Positions 25,420 to 33,990 of a stretch of 64,000 bases of DNA are shown here, piece after piece. A program made the translations under genes and the position numbers. The first letter of the stretch is position 1, and each line of letters begins with the position of its first letter. The notes below the pieces were generated by a model. It made no database searches. It had not been told where the DNA came from and saw only the letters and a program-made list of their open reading frames with translations. This DNA comes from JBCBSZ01 sp039818945 (lineage in GTDB: Bacteria > Actinomycetota > Acidimicrobiia > Acidimicrobiales > Poriferisodalaceae): NCBI GenBank assembly GCA_039818945.1, contig JBCBSZ010000017.1:1-64000 (forward strand). The letters run 5' to 3'.

Positions 25420-26649
25420 TCAGCTCAGGCTGATCGGTAGGCTGCGCAGGCCTCGTCCGAGCAGGGTGTCGGTCCACTGGTCGTCGGGGCCGGCCAGAGC
25501 CAGGTCGGGGAAGGCGCCCAAGAGCGCGGCGAGCGCCTCCTGCGCCTCGAGGCGGGCGAGGAACGCGCCGAGGCAGTAGTGGATGCCGTACCCGAACCCG
25601 AGGTGGCGCTGGGCGTCCGGTCGCTCGAGCCACAGGCGGTCGGGGTCCGGGAACATCGCCGGGTCGCGGTTGGCCGACGCCACGCCGAGCAGCACGGTCT
25701 GCCCCTCCTCGAGGCGCACACCGGAGCGCTCGTGGGTCTCGCCGACGATCCGGACCATGACCTTCGTCGAACCGTCGTAGCGGTGCAGCTCCTCGAGCGC
25801 CGACCCCATCGCATCGGGATGGGCGCTCAGCCAGGCCAGCTGGTCGGGATGACGCAGCAGCGACCGGGTGGTGTTGCCGATCAGGTTGGTGGTGGTCTCG
25901 TGCCCGCCGAAGAGCAACAGGGTGCAGGCGCCGACGAGCTCGGACGGCGTCAGTCCGCTGCCGTCGGGCTCGTCCCGGGTGACGGCGATCAAGGCCGAGA
26001 CGAGGTTGTCCTCGGGATCGGCGGTGTACCGGTCGATGAGCCAGCCGAAGTAGTCGATGAACTGGGCGCTCCCGGCCGCCGCCTGTTCGGCCTGGTCGTC
26101 GCGGTTGGACGCGCCGAACACGATCGAGGCGAGCAGCTCGCTCCACGTCTTGAACCGCTCACGGTCCTCCGGTGGCACGCCGAGCAGCTCGGCGATGATG
26201 ATCGCCGGGAGCGGGAACGCCAGGTCGGCGATGAGGTCGGCCTCCGACCCCTTCGCCGCCATGTCGCCGATCAGCTCGGTGACGACCTCGCTCACCCACG
26301 GCCGCAGGCCCTCGATGCGCTTGGGTGTGAACGTCCGGCTGAGCGGCCGGCGGAGGCGCTCGTGGTTCGGCGGGTCGTGGAACACCATCCAGCCGCGCAG
26401 CAGCTCGAAGGTGTCGGCGAGCAGCTCGCGGCGACGGTCGTCGAGGCGTCGCTCCAGCGGTTCGAGGCGCTCGCTCGAGAGGCGGAGGTCGCGGAAGCCG
26501 GTCGAGACCTCGTCGTAGGTCGACAGGAACCAGGCGTGGTGCTCCGGGAGCCACACGACCGGACCCTCCGCCCGGAGGGCGGCGAACGCGGGGTACGGGT
26601 CGACGAGCGCCTCGTCGGAGAGCAGATCGACGGCGGCCGCGGTGGTCAC
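25420..26649 (-). CDS. Cytochrome P450
   Basis: A 409-residue soluble bacterial P450. I-helix LLFGGHETTTNLIGN with the oxygen-activating Thr, ExxR motif EELHRYD, and heme-binding FGYGIHYCLGAFLARLE with the Cys thiolate. Monooxygenation of a lipid, terpene or steroid is plausible from the neighbours. It needs a ferredoxin and reductase, which are not adjacent. GTG 26649 overlaps the thiolase stop (GTGA), so it lies downstream in the thiolase operon under the TetR-type operator at 27979. Confidence 0.95.
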   Translation of the reverse strand: MTTAAAVDLLSDEALVDPYPAFAALRAEGPVVWLPEHHAWFLSTYDEVSTGFRDLRLSSERLEPLERRLDDRRRELLADTFELLRGWMVFHDPPNHERLRRPLSRTFTPKRIEGLRPWVSEVVTELIGDMAAKGSEADLIADLAFPLPAIIIAELLGVPPEDRERFKTWSELLASIVFGASNRDDQAEQAAAGSAQFIDYFGWLIDRYTADPEDNLVSALIAVTRDEPDGSGLTPSELVGACTLLLFGGHETTTNLIGNTTRSLLRHPDQLAWLSAHPDAMGSALEELHRYDGSTKVMVRIVGETHERSGVRLEEGQTVLLGVASANRDPAMFPDPDRLWLERPDAQRHLGFGYGIHYCLGAFLARLEAQEALAALLGAFPDLALAGPDDQWTDTLLGRGLRSLPISLS

Positions 26650-27926
26650 CGGTCGCTCCGAGCCAGCAGCGTGACCGAGCACGCCGCCTCCTCGAGCCCC
26701 ATCACGCCGCCGCCGTTCTCCTGGAGCGCGATGCGGGCGTCGGGGACCTGACGCTCGCCGGCCTCTCCCCGCAGCTGCGTCACGAGCTCGTTGATCATCG
26801 AGAGGCCGGTGGCGCCGACCGGGTGCCCCTTCGACACCAGCCCACCGCCGGTGTTCACGGGGATCGATCCGCCCGGACCGGTCGCGCCGGCGGCGACGAA
26901 CGCGCCACCCTGGCCCTCGGCGCAGAAGCCCAGCATCTCGACCTGGTGGATCTCACCGAAGCTCGTGGCGTCGTGGACCTCGGCGACATCGACGTCGGCC
27001 GGTCCGATCCCGGCACGGTCGTAGGCCCGCTGCGCCGCGTGCCACGACAGCGACGGCTCCTCGATCGCGCGGTAGGTCCCGCCCGTGAGCGTCGTCGCCA
27101 TGACCCGCACCGCCCGCTCGCGGACGTTCGCGGGCTGCGAGGCGAGGAAGCGCTCGGAGCACACGATCGCCGAGGCGCCGCCGTCGCCGATCGGCGCGCA
27201 CATCGACCGGGTGAGCGGCCAGGACACCTCGCGGTCGGCCAGGACCTCGTCGACGGTCATCGGGAAGCGGTACTGGGCGTTCGGGTTCAACGAGCCGTAG
27301 GTGTGGTTCTTGGCCGCCGAGGCCGCGATCTGCGCCTGGGTCGTACCGAAGCGGTGCATGTGCAGCGCCGCCTGCATCGCGTACGTGTCCATGAACAGCG
27401 TCCGGCCCGGCCCGTGCTCGAAGGTCCGTCCCGCCGCAGCGGCGGCCTTGGCGTACTCGTCGAGCAGGCGCGACCGGTCGAAGTTGTCCATACCTGCGTC
27501 GAAGCTGTCGAACATCACCTGCTTCATCTCGGGGTCGCTCTCCGAGCCGGGCCGGTAGACCTTCTCCACCCCCAGCGCGAGCACGACGTCCGCGTCGCCC
27601 GCCTTGATCTCCTTCACGGCCGCATGGAGCGCCATGGAGGCCGTCGCGCACGCGCCCTCGACGTTGATGACCGGCACGTGGCGGGGGAACAGCCCCTCGT
27701 CGACGAGCTCGATCATGCAGACCTGGCCACGGATGCAGCCCTGTCCCCACGTGTCCATGAGGCAGTTGCCGAACCAGGCGGACTCGATCGCGTCGCCGCC
27801 GCTGCCGCCGAGGCCGGCGTCGTCGAGCGCGCCGAGGTAGCTCTGCCTGGTCAGCTGCTTGAAGTCGAGGTCGCCATGCTTGCCGAACGGGGTGGTGTAG
27901 CTCCCGAGGATCCAGACATCCGACAC
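26646..27926 (-). CDS. Thiolase-family acetyl-CoA acyltransferase / lipid-transfer protein
   Basis: A 426-residue SCP-x/lipid-transfer-type thiolase for the last step of beta-oxidation. The acyl-accepting Cys93 sits in VEGACATAS, a His-containing VHDATSFGEIHQ follows, and GHP is intact in SKGHPVGATG, so it looks catalytically complete. GTG 27926 has the Shine-Dalgarno GGAGG. The promoter upstream combines TACCGT (27970-27975, minus strand) with the TetR-type palindrome 27979-27988. P450 follows in the same transcript. Confidence 0.9.
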   Translation of the reverse strand: MSDVWILGSYTTPFGKHGDLDFKQLTRQSYLGALDDAGLGGSGGDAIESAWFGNCLMDTWGQGCIRGQVCMIELVDEGLFPRHVPVINVEGACATASMALHAAVKEIKAGDADVVLALGVEKVYRPGSESDPEMKQVMFDSFDAGMDNFDRSRLLDEYAKAAAAAGRTFEHGPGRTLFMDTYAMQAALHMHRFGTTQAQIAASAAKNHTYGSLNPNAQYRFPMTVDEVLADREVSWPLTRSMCAPIGDGGASAIVCSERFLASQPANVRERAVRVMATTLTGGTYRAIEEPSLSWHAAQRAYDRAGIGPADVDVAEVHDATSFGEIHQVEMLGFCAEGQGGAFVAAGATGPGGSIPVNTGGGLVSKGHPVGATGLSMINELVTQLRGEAGERQVPDARIALQENGGGVMGLEEAACSVTLLARSDR

Positions 27927-27969
27927 GGGCGACCTCCGGCGTCAGCGCAGCGTGCGTCGCGCGCACGGC

Positions 27970-27988
27970 ACGGTAGCAAACGACCGTT
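27970..27988 (-). promoter_or_regulatory. TetR-type operator plus -10 for the thiolase-P450 operon
   Basis: Read on the minus strand this is AACGGTCGTT, a perfect 10-base palindrome apart from its GT/AC centre, followed after three bases by the -10 TACCGT. The flanking ACCCAACG...TTTGCTAC closely matches the site at 30329-30352, suggesting one repressor for both. Confidence 0.55.
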
Positions 27989-27991
27989 GGG

Positions 27992-28633
27992 TCACGAAGG
28001 GCCGTTGGTGGTCCCGGCGGTGGGCTCCACCTCCTGCGAGGGCATGCTTCGCCCGCTCGGACCACGTCGCAGGACTCCGCCGAGGAAGAGGTCGGTGAAC
28101 CGGTCACCGATCGTCACGGCCGCCAGCTCGCCGTCGGGGTCGTACCAGTGCGTCAGCCAGTTGAACGATCCGACGAAGGCCAGCGCGGTCAGGCGGGCAT
28201 CGAGGGAGCGATCGAAGTCGCCGGCATCGATGCCGTTCTGCACGATGCGCTCGAGGACGTCGACGTACTGGCGATCCATGGCGGCCCAGTTCTCGAACCG
28301 GCCCCGCCCGGCGATCTCCTGGAGGTAGACGCAGGCGTAGACGTAGTGCTCCTCCAGCACCGTGACGTGGGATCGCGCCGCGCGGCGCAGCTGCTCCGAT
28401 GCGGGCAGATCGGTCGCGGCAAGCTCCTCGATCTCGCCCAGGATGCGCTCGGCCGGTTCACGGACGACGGCGAAGAGCAGCTCCTCCTTGGAGGAGATGT
28501 AGTGGTAGAGGCTGCCCTTCCACATGCCGACCTCGGCGGCGATCTCCTCCAGCGACGTCGCGGCGAAGCCGTTGCGCCGGAAGGCCTCGGCGGCGGTGTC
28601 GACGATGTCGTTCCACCGGCTGGGTCGTGGCAT
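27992..28633 (-). CDS. TetR family transcriptional regulator
   Basis: A 213-residue repressor. The N-terminal HTH (about 10-55) is typical: IVDTAAEAFRRNGFAATSLEEIAAEVGMWKGSLYHYISSKEEL. The ligand domain has an acyl-CoA/lipid regulator flavour similar to KstR2/FadR-like proteins, but the effector is not deducible. It is divergent from the acyl-CoA synthetase and lies just upstream of the thiolase operon, so it most probably controls both. The minus-strand hexamer TACCCT at 28669-28674 lies 35 bases before ATG 28633. Confidence 0.9.
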   Translation of the reverse strand: MPRPSRWNDIVDTAAEAFRRNGFAATSLEEIAAEVGMWKGSLYHYISSKEELLFAVVREPAERILGEIEELAATDLPASEQLRRAARSHVTVLEEHYVYACVYLQEIAGRGRFENWAAMDRQYVDVLERIVQNGIDAGDFDRSLDARLTALAFVGSFNWLTHWYDPDGELAAVTIGDRFTDLFLGGVLRRGPSGRSMPSQEVEPTAGTTNGPS

Positions 28634-28724
28634 GCGGGCTGCTCTCGTGGCTCCGGTCCGGATGGTTCAGGGTATCGACGGCCTCCGGTCGGGGGGCAGC
28701 CCGCTGAGCGGTGGTCGCCAGCAC

Positions 28725-28747
28725 TAGCCTGCTGCCGAACGGTCGGT
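28725..28747 (+). promoter_or_regulatory. -10 TAGCCT with overlapping degenerate TetR-type site
   Basis: TAGCCT (28725-28730) precedes AACGGTCGGT (28738-28747), an imperfect copy of the 10-base palindrome placed about where transcription of the acyl-CoA synthetase would start. The following GGGTCAC also matches the site at 27979. Confidence 0.45.
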
Positions 28748-28767
28748 GGGTCACCGAGAGGAGCGCA

Positions 28768-30315
28768 GTGGACGTCCGAGGTCTCATGCGACAGTCGGCC
28801 CGCTTCAACCACCGCCGCACGGCGGTGGTCCACCGGGACCGCCGACTCACCTACGGCGAGGCGTGGCAACGGGCGTGTCGTCTCGCGAACGGGCTGCTCG
28901 AGCTCGGCCTCGAACCCGGCGACCGCATCGGCGTGCTCGAGGACAACTCGATCGGCGCGCAGGACCTCTTCGCCGGCGCAGCCGTCGCAGGACTGGTGCG
29001 CGTGCCGCTCTACGCACGGAACGCACCATCCAGCCACCATCACATGCTCGAGCACACCGGCTGCAGGGCGCTGGTGGTCGGCGCCGAGCACGTCGGCGAC
29101 GTCGAGGGCCTCCCCGAGCAGCTCCCCGACCTGGCCCACGTCATCGTGCGCGACGACTCCTACGAGACCTGGCTCGCCGGTCGGTCCGACCAGGACCCCG
29201 ACGTCCCCATCGATCCCGACGACTGGTACGTCATCCGCCACACCGGTGGCACCACCGGTCGCTCGAAGGGCGTCGCCTACACGCACCGCTCCTGGCTCGC
29301 GGCCGGGCGGGACTGGTTCTACAACTTCCCTCCCATGCAGGCCGGCGACGCCTGCCTGCACGTCGGGCCGATCTCCCACGGGTCGGGCTACCTCTACACG
29401 CCGACCTGGTTGTCCGGCGGGGTCAACGTGCTGCTCGACCGGTTCGATGTCGAGGAGACCCTCGACGTCATGGAGTCCGAGGCCATCGCCTACATGTTCA
29501 TGGTGCCGGCGATGCTGAACGCCACGGCCCGCCACGCATCGGCCCGGTCGCGGGACTGGTCCCGGCTCGAGGTGATCCAGATCGGCGGCGCACCGATCGC
29601 CGACGACACCGCGCTCGTCGCCCGCGAGGTGTTCGGCGACGTGCTCTACCAGGGCTACGGCCAGACCGAGGCCCTCCCGGTCTGCATGATGGGCCCCGAG
29701 GAGTGGTTCAGCGAGGTCGAGGGCTCCTCCCCACTCCGCTCGGCGGGTCGGGCGCTGCCCTTCGCGTACCTCCAGATCCGGGATCCTGACGACCCGTCCA
29801 GGGAGCTCCCCATCGGTGAGGAGGGCGAGATCGCGATCCGCTGCGACGGCCAGATGCTCGGTTTCTGGGAGAACGACGAGGCGACCGCCGAGCGCATGAC
29901 CGACGACGGGTTCGTGCTCACCGGCGACATCGGCCGGCTCGACGAGAACGCCTACCTCTACGTGCTCGACCGCAAGGACGACATGATCATCTCCGGCGGC
30001 TACAACATCTGGCCCGCCGAGCTCGAGAACGTCTTGCTGTCCCACCCCGATGTGGTGGAAGCGGCCGTCTTCGCTGTACCCGACGACCGCTGGGGAGAGA
30101 CGCCACTCGCCCTCTGCGTCGTCGCCGAGGGTGCCGAGGTCGACGAGGCCGAGCTCGTCACGCTCTGCGCTGACCAGCTCGGCTCCTACAAGAAGCCGTC
30201 ACGCGTCGAACTGCGATCCGAGCCGCTCCCGAAGAGCCCGGTCGGGAAGCTGCAGCGCAAGGTCCTCCGCGAGCCGTACTGGCCCCAGGACGGCCGGCGC
30301 GTCGCCGGCAACTGA
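28768..30315 (+). CDS. Acyl-CoA synthetase / AMP-dependent ligase
   Basis: A 515-residue adenylate-forming enzyme that activates a carboxylic acid to its CoA thioester through an acyl-AMP. The P-loop-like motif is HTGGTTGRSKGVAYTH, then YGQTEALP, TGDIGRLDENAYLY and the C-terminal catalytic lysine in LPKSPVGKLQRK. The substrate is probably a fatty, terpenoid or aromatic acid, given the neighbours. GTG 28768 has the Shine-Dalgarno GAGAGGAG eight bases upstream. A degenerate TetR-type site overlaps its predicted transcription start. Confidence 0.94.
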   Translation: MDVRGLMRQSARFNHRRTAVVHRDRRLTYGEAWQRACRLANGLLELGLEPGDRIGVLEDNSIGAQDLFAGAAVAGLVRVPLYARNAPSSHHHMLEHTGCRALVVGAEHVGDVEGLPEQLPDLAHVIVRDDSYETWLAGRSDQDPDVPIDPDDWYVIRHTGGTTGRSKGVAYTHRSWLAAGRDWFYNFPPMQAGDACLHVGPISHGSGYLYTPTWLSGGVNVLLDRFDVEETLDVMESEAIAYMFMVPAMLNATARHASARSRDWSRLEVIQIGGAPIADDTALVAREVFGDVLYQGYGQTEALPVCMMGPEEWFSEVEGSSPLRSAGRALPFAYLQIRDPDDPSRELPIGEEGEIAIRCDGQMLGFWENDEATAERMTDDGFVLTGDIGRLDENAYLYVLDRKDDMIISGGYNIWPAELENVLLSHPDVVEAAVFAVPDDRWGETPLALCVVAEGAEVDEAELVTLCADQLGSYKKPSRVELRSEPLPKSPVGKLQRKVLREPYWPQDGRRVAGN

Positions 30316-30328
30316 GCCGCTCGGGATA

Positions 30329-30352
30329 ACCCAACGACCGTTCTGCTACGTT
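30329..30352 (+). promoter_or_regulatory. Orphan TetR-type operator-promoter
   Basis: AACGACCGTT (30333-30342) is the same palindrome as at 27979-27988, with matching flanks (ACCCAACG, then CTGCTAC). The -10 TACGTT is at 30347-30352. It points to the right, where no convincing gene follows before the convergent ADH gene (30494). Confidence 0.5.
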
Positions 30353-30409
30353 CCAGACGAGCGTGGTGGCACAACTTCGTCGTCCACCGACGCCGATCGG
30401 GGGAGCGCT

Positions 30410-30440
30410 GGGAGGCCGTTCGGAGGGGGGACGGCCTCCC
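30410..30440 (+). terminator. Perfect 10-bp hairpin in the 30316-30493 gap
   Basis: GGGAGGCCGT (30410-30419) pairs exactly with ACGGCCTCCC (30431-30440) around an 11-base loop. No T-tract follows. It lies about 50 bases after the predicted transcription start of the orphan promoter and also downstream of the ligase and ADH genes, so it may end any of these transcripts. Confidence 0.55.
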
Positions 30441-30493
30441 AGGCTTCTCGGCCACCGAGACCGACCGGGCGCTCGGCTCACGCCGGAGACGGC

Positions 30494-31579
30494 TCAGAAA
30501 TCGATGACGCTGCGGGCGGCCTTGCCCTCCGCCATGAGCTCGAAGCCCTCGTTGACCTGCTCCAGCGAGAGGTGGTGGCTCACCATCTCGTCGAGCCGGA
30601 GCCGGCCGTCGAGGTACATGTCGACGAAGCGGGGCAGGTCGGTCGGGAAGTTCACCGATCCCATGTAGCTGCCCATCAACGTCTTCTCCTGCAGGGTCAC
30701 GTCCAGGCCGCTGACCGAGACCTCGGCCCCGGCGGGCACGACACCGACCATCACGGCGGTGCCGCCGCGCCCGATCATCTTGAAGGCCTGCTCGGCCGTC
30801 GCCGTCAGGCCGATCGCCTCGAAGGCGATGTCGACGCCGCCCTTCGACAGCTCCTGGACGGCCGCGACCGGGTCGCCGTCGCCGGCGTTCACCGCGTCGG
30901 TGCCGCCGAGCTGCAGCGCGAGGTCGAGCTTCGACTGGACGACGTCGACGACGATGATCCGGTTGGCGCCGGCGATGCGAGCACCCTGGATGACCGACAG
31001 CCCGACGCCGCCCGCGCCGATCACGGCCACGGTGTCACCGGGCCGCACGCCGGGACGGTTGAAGGCCGCGCCCAGGCCGGTCGAGACGCCGCAGCCGATG
31101 AGCGCGGCCTTGTCGAGCGGCATGTCCTCCCTGATCTTCACCACGGCGTGCTCGTGGACGAGCATCCGCTCGGCGAAGGAGCCGAGCCGGGCGAAGGGCG
31201 TGACGACGGTGCCGTCCCGGGACAGGCGGGGCTCGTCGTCGCGGGCCCGCTCGAGCGTCCGGACGTTCTCGCAGATCGTCGGTCGGCCGTCGAGGCAGAA
31301 CCGGCACCGACCGCAGTAGAGCGCGAGGTAGGTGATCACGTGGTCGCCCGGCGCGCACGAGGTGACGTCGGGTCCGACCTCCTCGACGACGCCGGCCGAC
31401 TCGTGCCCCATCAGCACCGGCATCGGGTACGGCAGGTCGCCCTTCATGACGTGTAGGTCCGAGTGACACAGCCCGGCGTGCACGGTGCGGAGCAGGACCT
31501 CCTTGCCCTTCGGTGACGAGATCTCGACGTCGGCGATCACGAGCTCGCCCGGCCCGTCGGTCAACAGCGCAGCCTTCAT
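30494..31579 (-). CDS. Zinc-dependent alcohol dehydrogenase
   Basis: A 361-residue medium-chain dehydrogenase. Catalytic zinc ligands include Cys38, His59 and Glu60 (MGHESAGVVEEVG); the structural zinc lobe has Cys89, 92, 95 and 103 (CGRCRFCLDGRPTIC); the NAD-binding GAGGVGLSV is intact. The sequence resembles the actinobacterial class III-type and NDMA-dependent enzymes. ATG 31579 has AGGGGAG upstream, and TACGAT (31609-31614, minus strand) is about 30 bases upstream of the start. It is divergent from an acyl-CoA dehydrogenase. Confidence 0.93.
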   Translation of the reverse strand: MKAALLTDGPGELVIADVEISSPKGKEVLLRTVHAGLCHSDLHVMKGDLPYPMPVLMGHESAGVVEEVGPDVTSCAPGDHVITYLALYCGRCRFCLDGRPTICENVRTLERARDDEPRLSRDGTVVTPFARLGSFAERMLVHEHAVVKIREDMPLDKAALIGCGVSTGLGAAFNRPGVRPGDTVAVIGAGGVGLSVIQGARIAGANRIIVVDVVQSKLDLALQLGGTDAVNAGDGDPVAAVQELSKGGVDIAFEAIGLTATAEQAFKMIGRGGTAVMVGVVPAGAEVSVSGLDVTLQEKTLMGSYMGSVNFPTDLPRFVDMYLDGRLRLDEMVSHHLSLEQVNEGFELMAEGKAARSVIDF

Positions 31580-31653
31580 GGCGCTCCCCTCTCCTCCGCG
31601 GTCGGCGCATCGTACGCCGGGTGAGGCGTTGGGAGCCTGCCCGACGTGGTCGG

Positions 31654-31659
31654 TAGGTT
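31654..31659 (+). promoter_or_regulatory. -10 TAGGTT of the acyl-CoA dehydrogenase operon
   Basis: TAGGTT ends 31 bases before GTG 31691. The leader holds the Shine-Dalgarno GAGGGGGA. Confidence 0.4.
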
Positions 31660-31690
31660 GGCCCGGCCGACACACCGAGGGGGATCAGCC

Positions 31691-33001
31691 GTGGCGTGGG
31701 ACTTCCAGACCGAGCCCGAGTTCGAGGAGCACCTGCAGTGGATGCGGCAGGTCGTCGACGAGGAGATCATCCCGCTCGAGGGCCTCCCCAAGGCGGTGCG
31801 CCACGACCGCGACACGATGAACCGCATCACGGCGCCGCTCAAGCAGCAGGTGAAGGAGCGAGGCCTGTGGGCCGCCCATCTCCCGCCCGAGCTCGGCGGC
31901 GGCGGCTTCGGTCAGGTGAAGCTCGGCCTGATGCACGAGATCCTCGGTCGCACGGCGTTCGGCCCGTCGATCTTCGGCAACAACGCCCCCGACTCGGGCA
32001 ACGCCGAGCTGTTGTCGCTCGGCGGAACCGACGAGCAGAAGCGGCGCTGGATGGAGCCGCTGCTCGCCGGTGAGCTGCGCAGCGCGTTCTCCATGACCGA
32101 GCCCCACACCGCCGGCGCCGACCCCAAGCTCCTGAAGACCCAGGCCGTCCGCGACGGTGACGAGTGGGTCATCCGGGGCCACAAGTGGTTCACGTCGAAC
32201 GGCTCGTCGGCCGACTTCCTCATCACCATGGCCGTCACGAACCCCGACGTGCACCCGTACCAGGGCTCGTCGATGTTCATCGTCCCCACCGACACGCCGG
32301 GCCTGAACATCCTCCGGGACGTGCCGGTCATGTCGCACCCCGACCACGTGACCGGTGAACCGGGCGGTCACTCCGAGATCATCTACGACGACGTGCGACT
32401 CCCCTTCGACGCCGTCGTCGGCGGCGAGGACGGGATCGGTCAGGGCTTCGTGCTCGCCCAGAAGCGGCTCGGACCGGGCCGCATCCACCATGCGATGCGC
32501 TGGCTCGGGCAATCCCAACGGGCGTTCGACATGCTGTGCGAGCGGGCCCTGACGCGCTACGCCCACGGCTCGATCCTCGCCGACAAGCAGATGGTGCAGG
32601 ACTGGATCGCCGAGTCCTACGCCGAGATGCAGGCCGCTCGGCTGCTCACCCTGCAGGCGGCGTGGAAGATGGACCAGGTCGGCGCGCAGGAGAGCCGGGT
32701 CGAGATCGCGATCATCAAGTTCTGGGGGGCCAAGGCCCTCTACAACGTGATCGACCGGGCGATCCAGGTCCACGGCTCGCTCGGCTACACGACCGACCTG
32801 CCGCTCGAGTCGATGTACCGGGCGGCGAGGGCGGCCCGGATCTACGACGGACCGGACGAGGTGCACAAGGTGACGGTCGCCCGGAAGGTGCTGGCCAACT
32901 ACGAGCCCAGCGAGATCCCGAGCGAACACGTCCCGACCCGTGAGGCGCTCGCCCGCGAGAAGTTCGCCGACTACCTCGACGTCGCGGCGGTGAACTCGTG
33001 A
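31691..33001 (+). CDS. Acyl-CoA dehydrogenase
   Basis: A 436-residue FAD enzyme introducing a 2,3-double bond into an acyl-CoA. It has the ACAD N-terminal helical domain (WAAHLPPELGGGGFGQ), the middle beta domain (SMTEPHTAGADPKLLKTQAV, GHKWFTSNGSSADF) and the C-terminal FAD/dimer domain (QVHGSLGYTTDLPLESMYRAARAARIYDG). Long N-terminal helices resemble the ACAD11-like actinobacterial group. GTG 31691 follows GAGGGGGA. Its stop overlaps the next start as GTGA. Confidence 0.93.
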   Translation: MAWDFQTEPEFEEHLQWMRQVVDEEIIPLEGLPKAVRHDRDTMNRITAPLKQQVKERGLWAAHLPPELGGGGFGQVKLGLMHEILGRTAFGPSIFGNNAPDSGNAELLSLGGTDEQKRRWMEPLLAGELRSAFSMTEPHTAGADPKLLKTQAVRDGDEWVIRGHKWFTSNGSSADFLITMAVTNPDVHPYQGSSMFIVPTDTPGLNILRDVPVMSHPDHVTGEPGGHSEIIYDDVRLPFDAVVGGEDGIGQGFVLAQKRLGPGRIHHAMRWLGQSQRAFDMLCERALTRYAHGSILADKQMVQDWIAESYAEMQAARLLTLQAAWKMDQVGAQESRVEIAIIKFWGAKALYNVIDRAIQVHGSLGYTTDLPLESMYRAARAARIYDGPDEVHKVTVARKVLANYEPSEIPSEHVPTREALAREKFADYLDVAAVNS

Positions 33002-33942
33002 CGGCCGCCCCCGTGACCTTCGACAACCGGGTCACCCGGATGCTCGGTGTCGACATCCCGATCGTCCAGGCACCGATGGGCTGGATCGCTCGTTCCCAGC
33101 TCGCATCGGCGGTGTCCGCGACGGGAGCGATGGGGATCATCGAGACCTCCTCGGGTGAGCTCGACGCCGTGAAGGCCGAGATCCAGAAGATGAAGGAGCT
33201 GACCGACCGGCCCTTCGGCGTCAACATCGCCCAGGCGTTCGTGCGCGACCCCGACATCGTGAGCTTCGTCGCCGAGCAGGGCGTCCAGTTCGTCACCACC
33301 TCGGCCGGCTCACCGATGAAGTACACCGCGGCGCTGAAGGAAGCGGGCCTCACCGTCTTCCACGTCGTACCCAACCTCGCCGGCGCGCTGAAGGCGGTCG
33401 ACGCCGGCGTCGACGGCCTCATCGTCGAGGGCGGGGAGGGCGGCGGCTTCAAGAACCCCGACGACGTCTCGACGATGGTGCTCCTGCCACTCGTGCGGTC
33501 GAAGGTCGACGTGCCGATCATCGCCGCCGGTGGCATCACCGACGGCCCCACGATGGCCGCCGCGTTCGCGCTCGGCGCCGAGGGCGTGCAGATGGGCACC
33601 CGGATGGTGTCGGCCGCCGAGTCGCCGGTGCACCAGAACTGGAAGCAGGCGATCATCGACGCCCGCGAGACCGACACGGTCTTCCTCAACCGCTTCATCG
33701 GACCGGGCCTCCGGGCGCTGCGCACCGAGAAGACCGAGCGGCTGCAGCGCGAGCCCGAGACGAACGCGATGGCCGAGTTCGGCTCGGCGCTCGACCTCTA
33801 CTTCGGCGGCGACATGGAGGCGTCGATCGCCCTCAGCGGCCAGGTCGCCGGCCGCATCGAGGAGGTCCGTCCGGTGGCCGACATCATCGCCGACACCGTC
33901 GCCGGCTACGCGGCGACGATCGAGCGACTCGCGGCGGGGTAG
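32998..33942 (+). CDS. Nitronate monooxygenase-like flavin oxidoreductase
   Basis: A 314-residue FMN TIM-barrel protein. It begins with FDNRVTRMLGVDIPIVQAPMGWIA, has the phosphate-binding IAAGGITDGPTMAAAFALGAEGVQMGTR motif of the NMO/2-nitropropane dioxygenase family, and includes VEGGEGGG. Many actinobacterial members next to acyl-CoA dehydrogenases probably act as NAD(P)H-dependent flavin reductases or enoyl-CoA reductases in lipid catabolism. It is coupled to the ACAD by a GTGA overlap. Confidence 0.88.
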   Translation: MTAAPVTFDNRVTRMLGVDIPIVQAPMGWIARSQLASAVSATGAMGIIETSSGELDAVKAEIQKMKELTDRPFGVNIAQAFVRDPDIVSFVAEQGVQFVTTSAGSPMKYTAALKEAGLTVFHVVPNLAGALKAVDAGVDGLIVEGGEGGGFKNPDDVSTMVLLPLVRSKVDVPIIAAGGITDGPTMAAAFALGAEGVQMGTRMVSAAESPVHQNWKQAIIDARETDTVFLNRFIGPGLRALRTEKTERLQREPETNAMAEFGSALDLYFGGDMEASIALSGQVAGRIEEVRPVADIIADTVAGYAATIERLAAG

Positions 33943-33990
33943 CTCAGCGGTCGGACATGGCGCCGAGCGCGGCGCAGATCAGCTCGCCGC

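Noticed and set aside
30363..30668. 101-codon frame after the orphan TetR-type promoter
   Set aside because: It runs antisense into the alcohol dehydrogenase gene, has a Ser/Arg-rich shadow composition, and crosses a 10-bp hairpin early.
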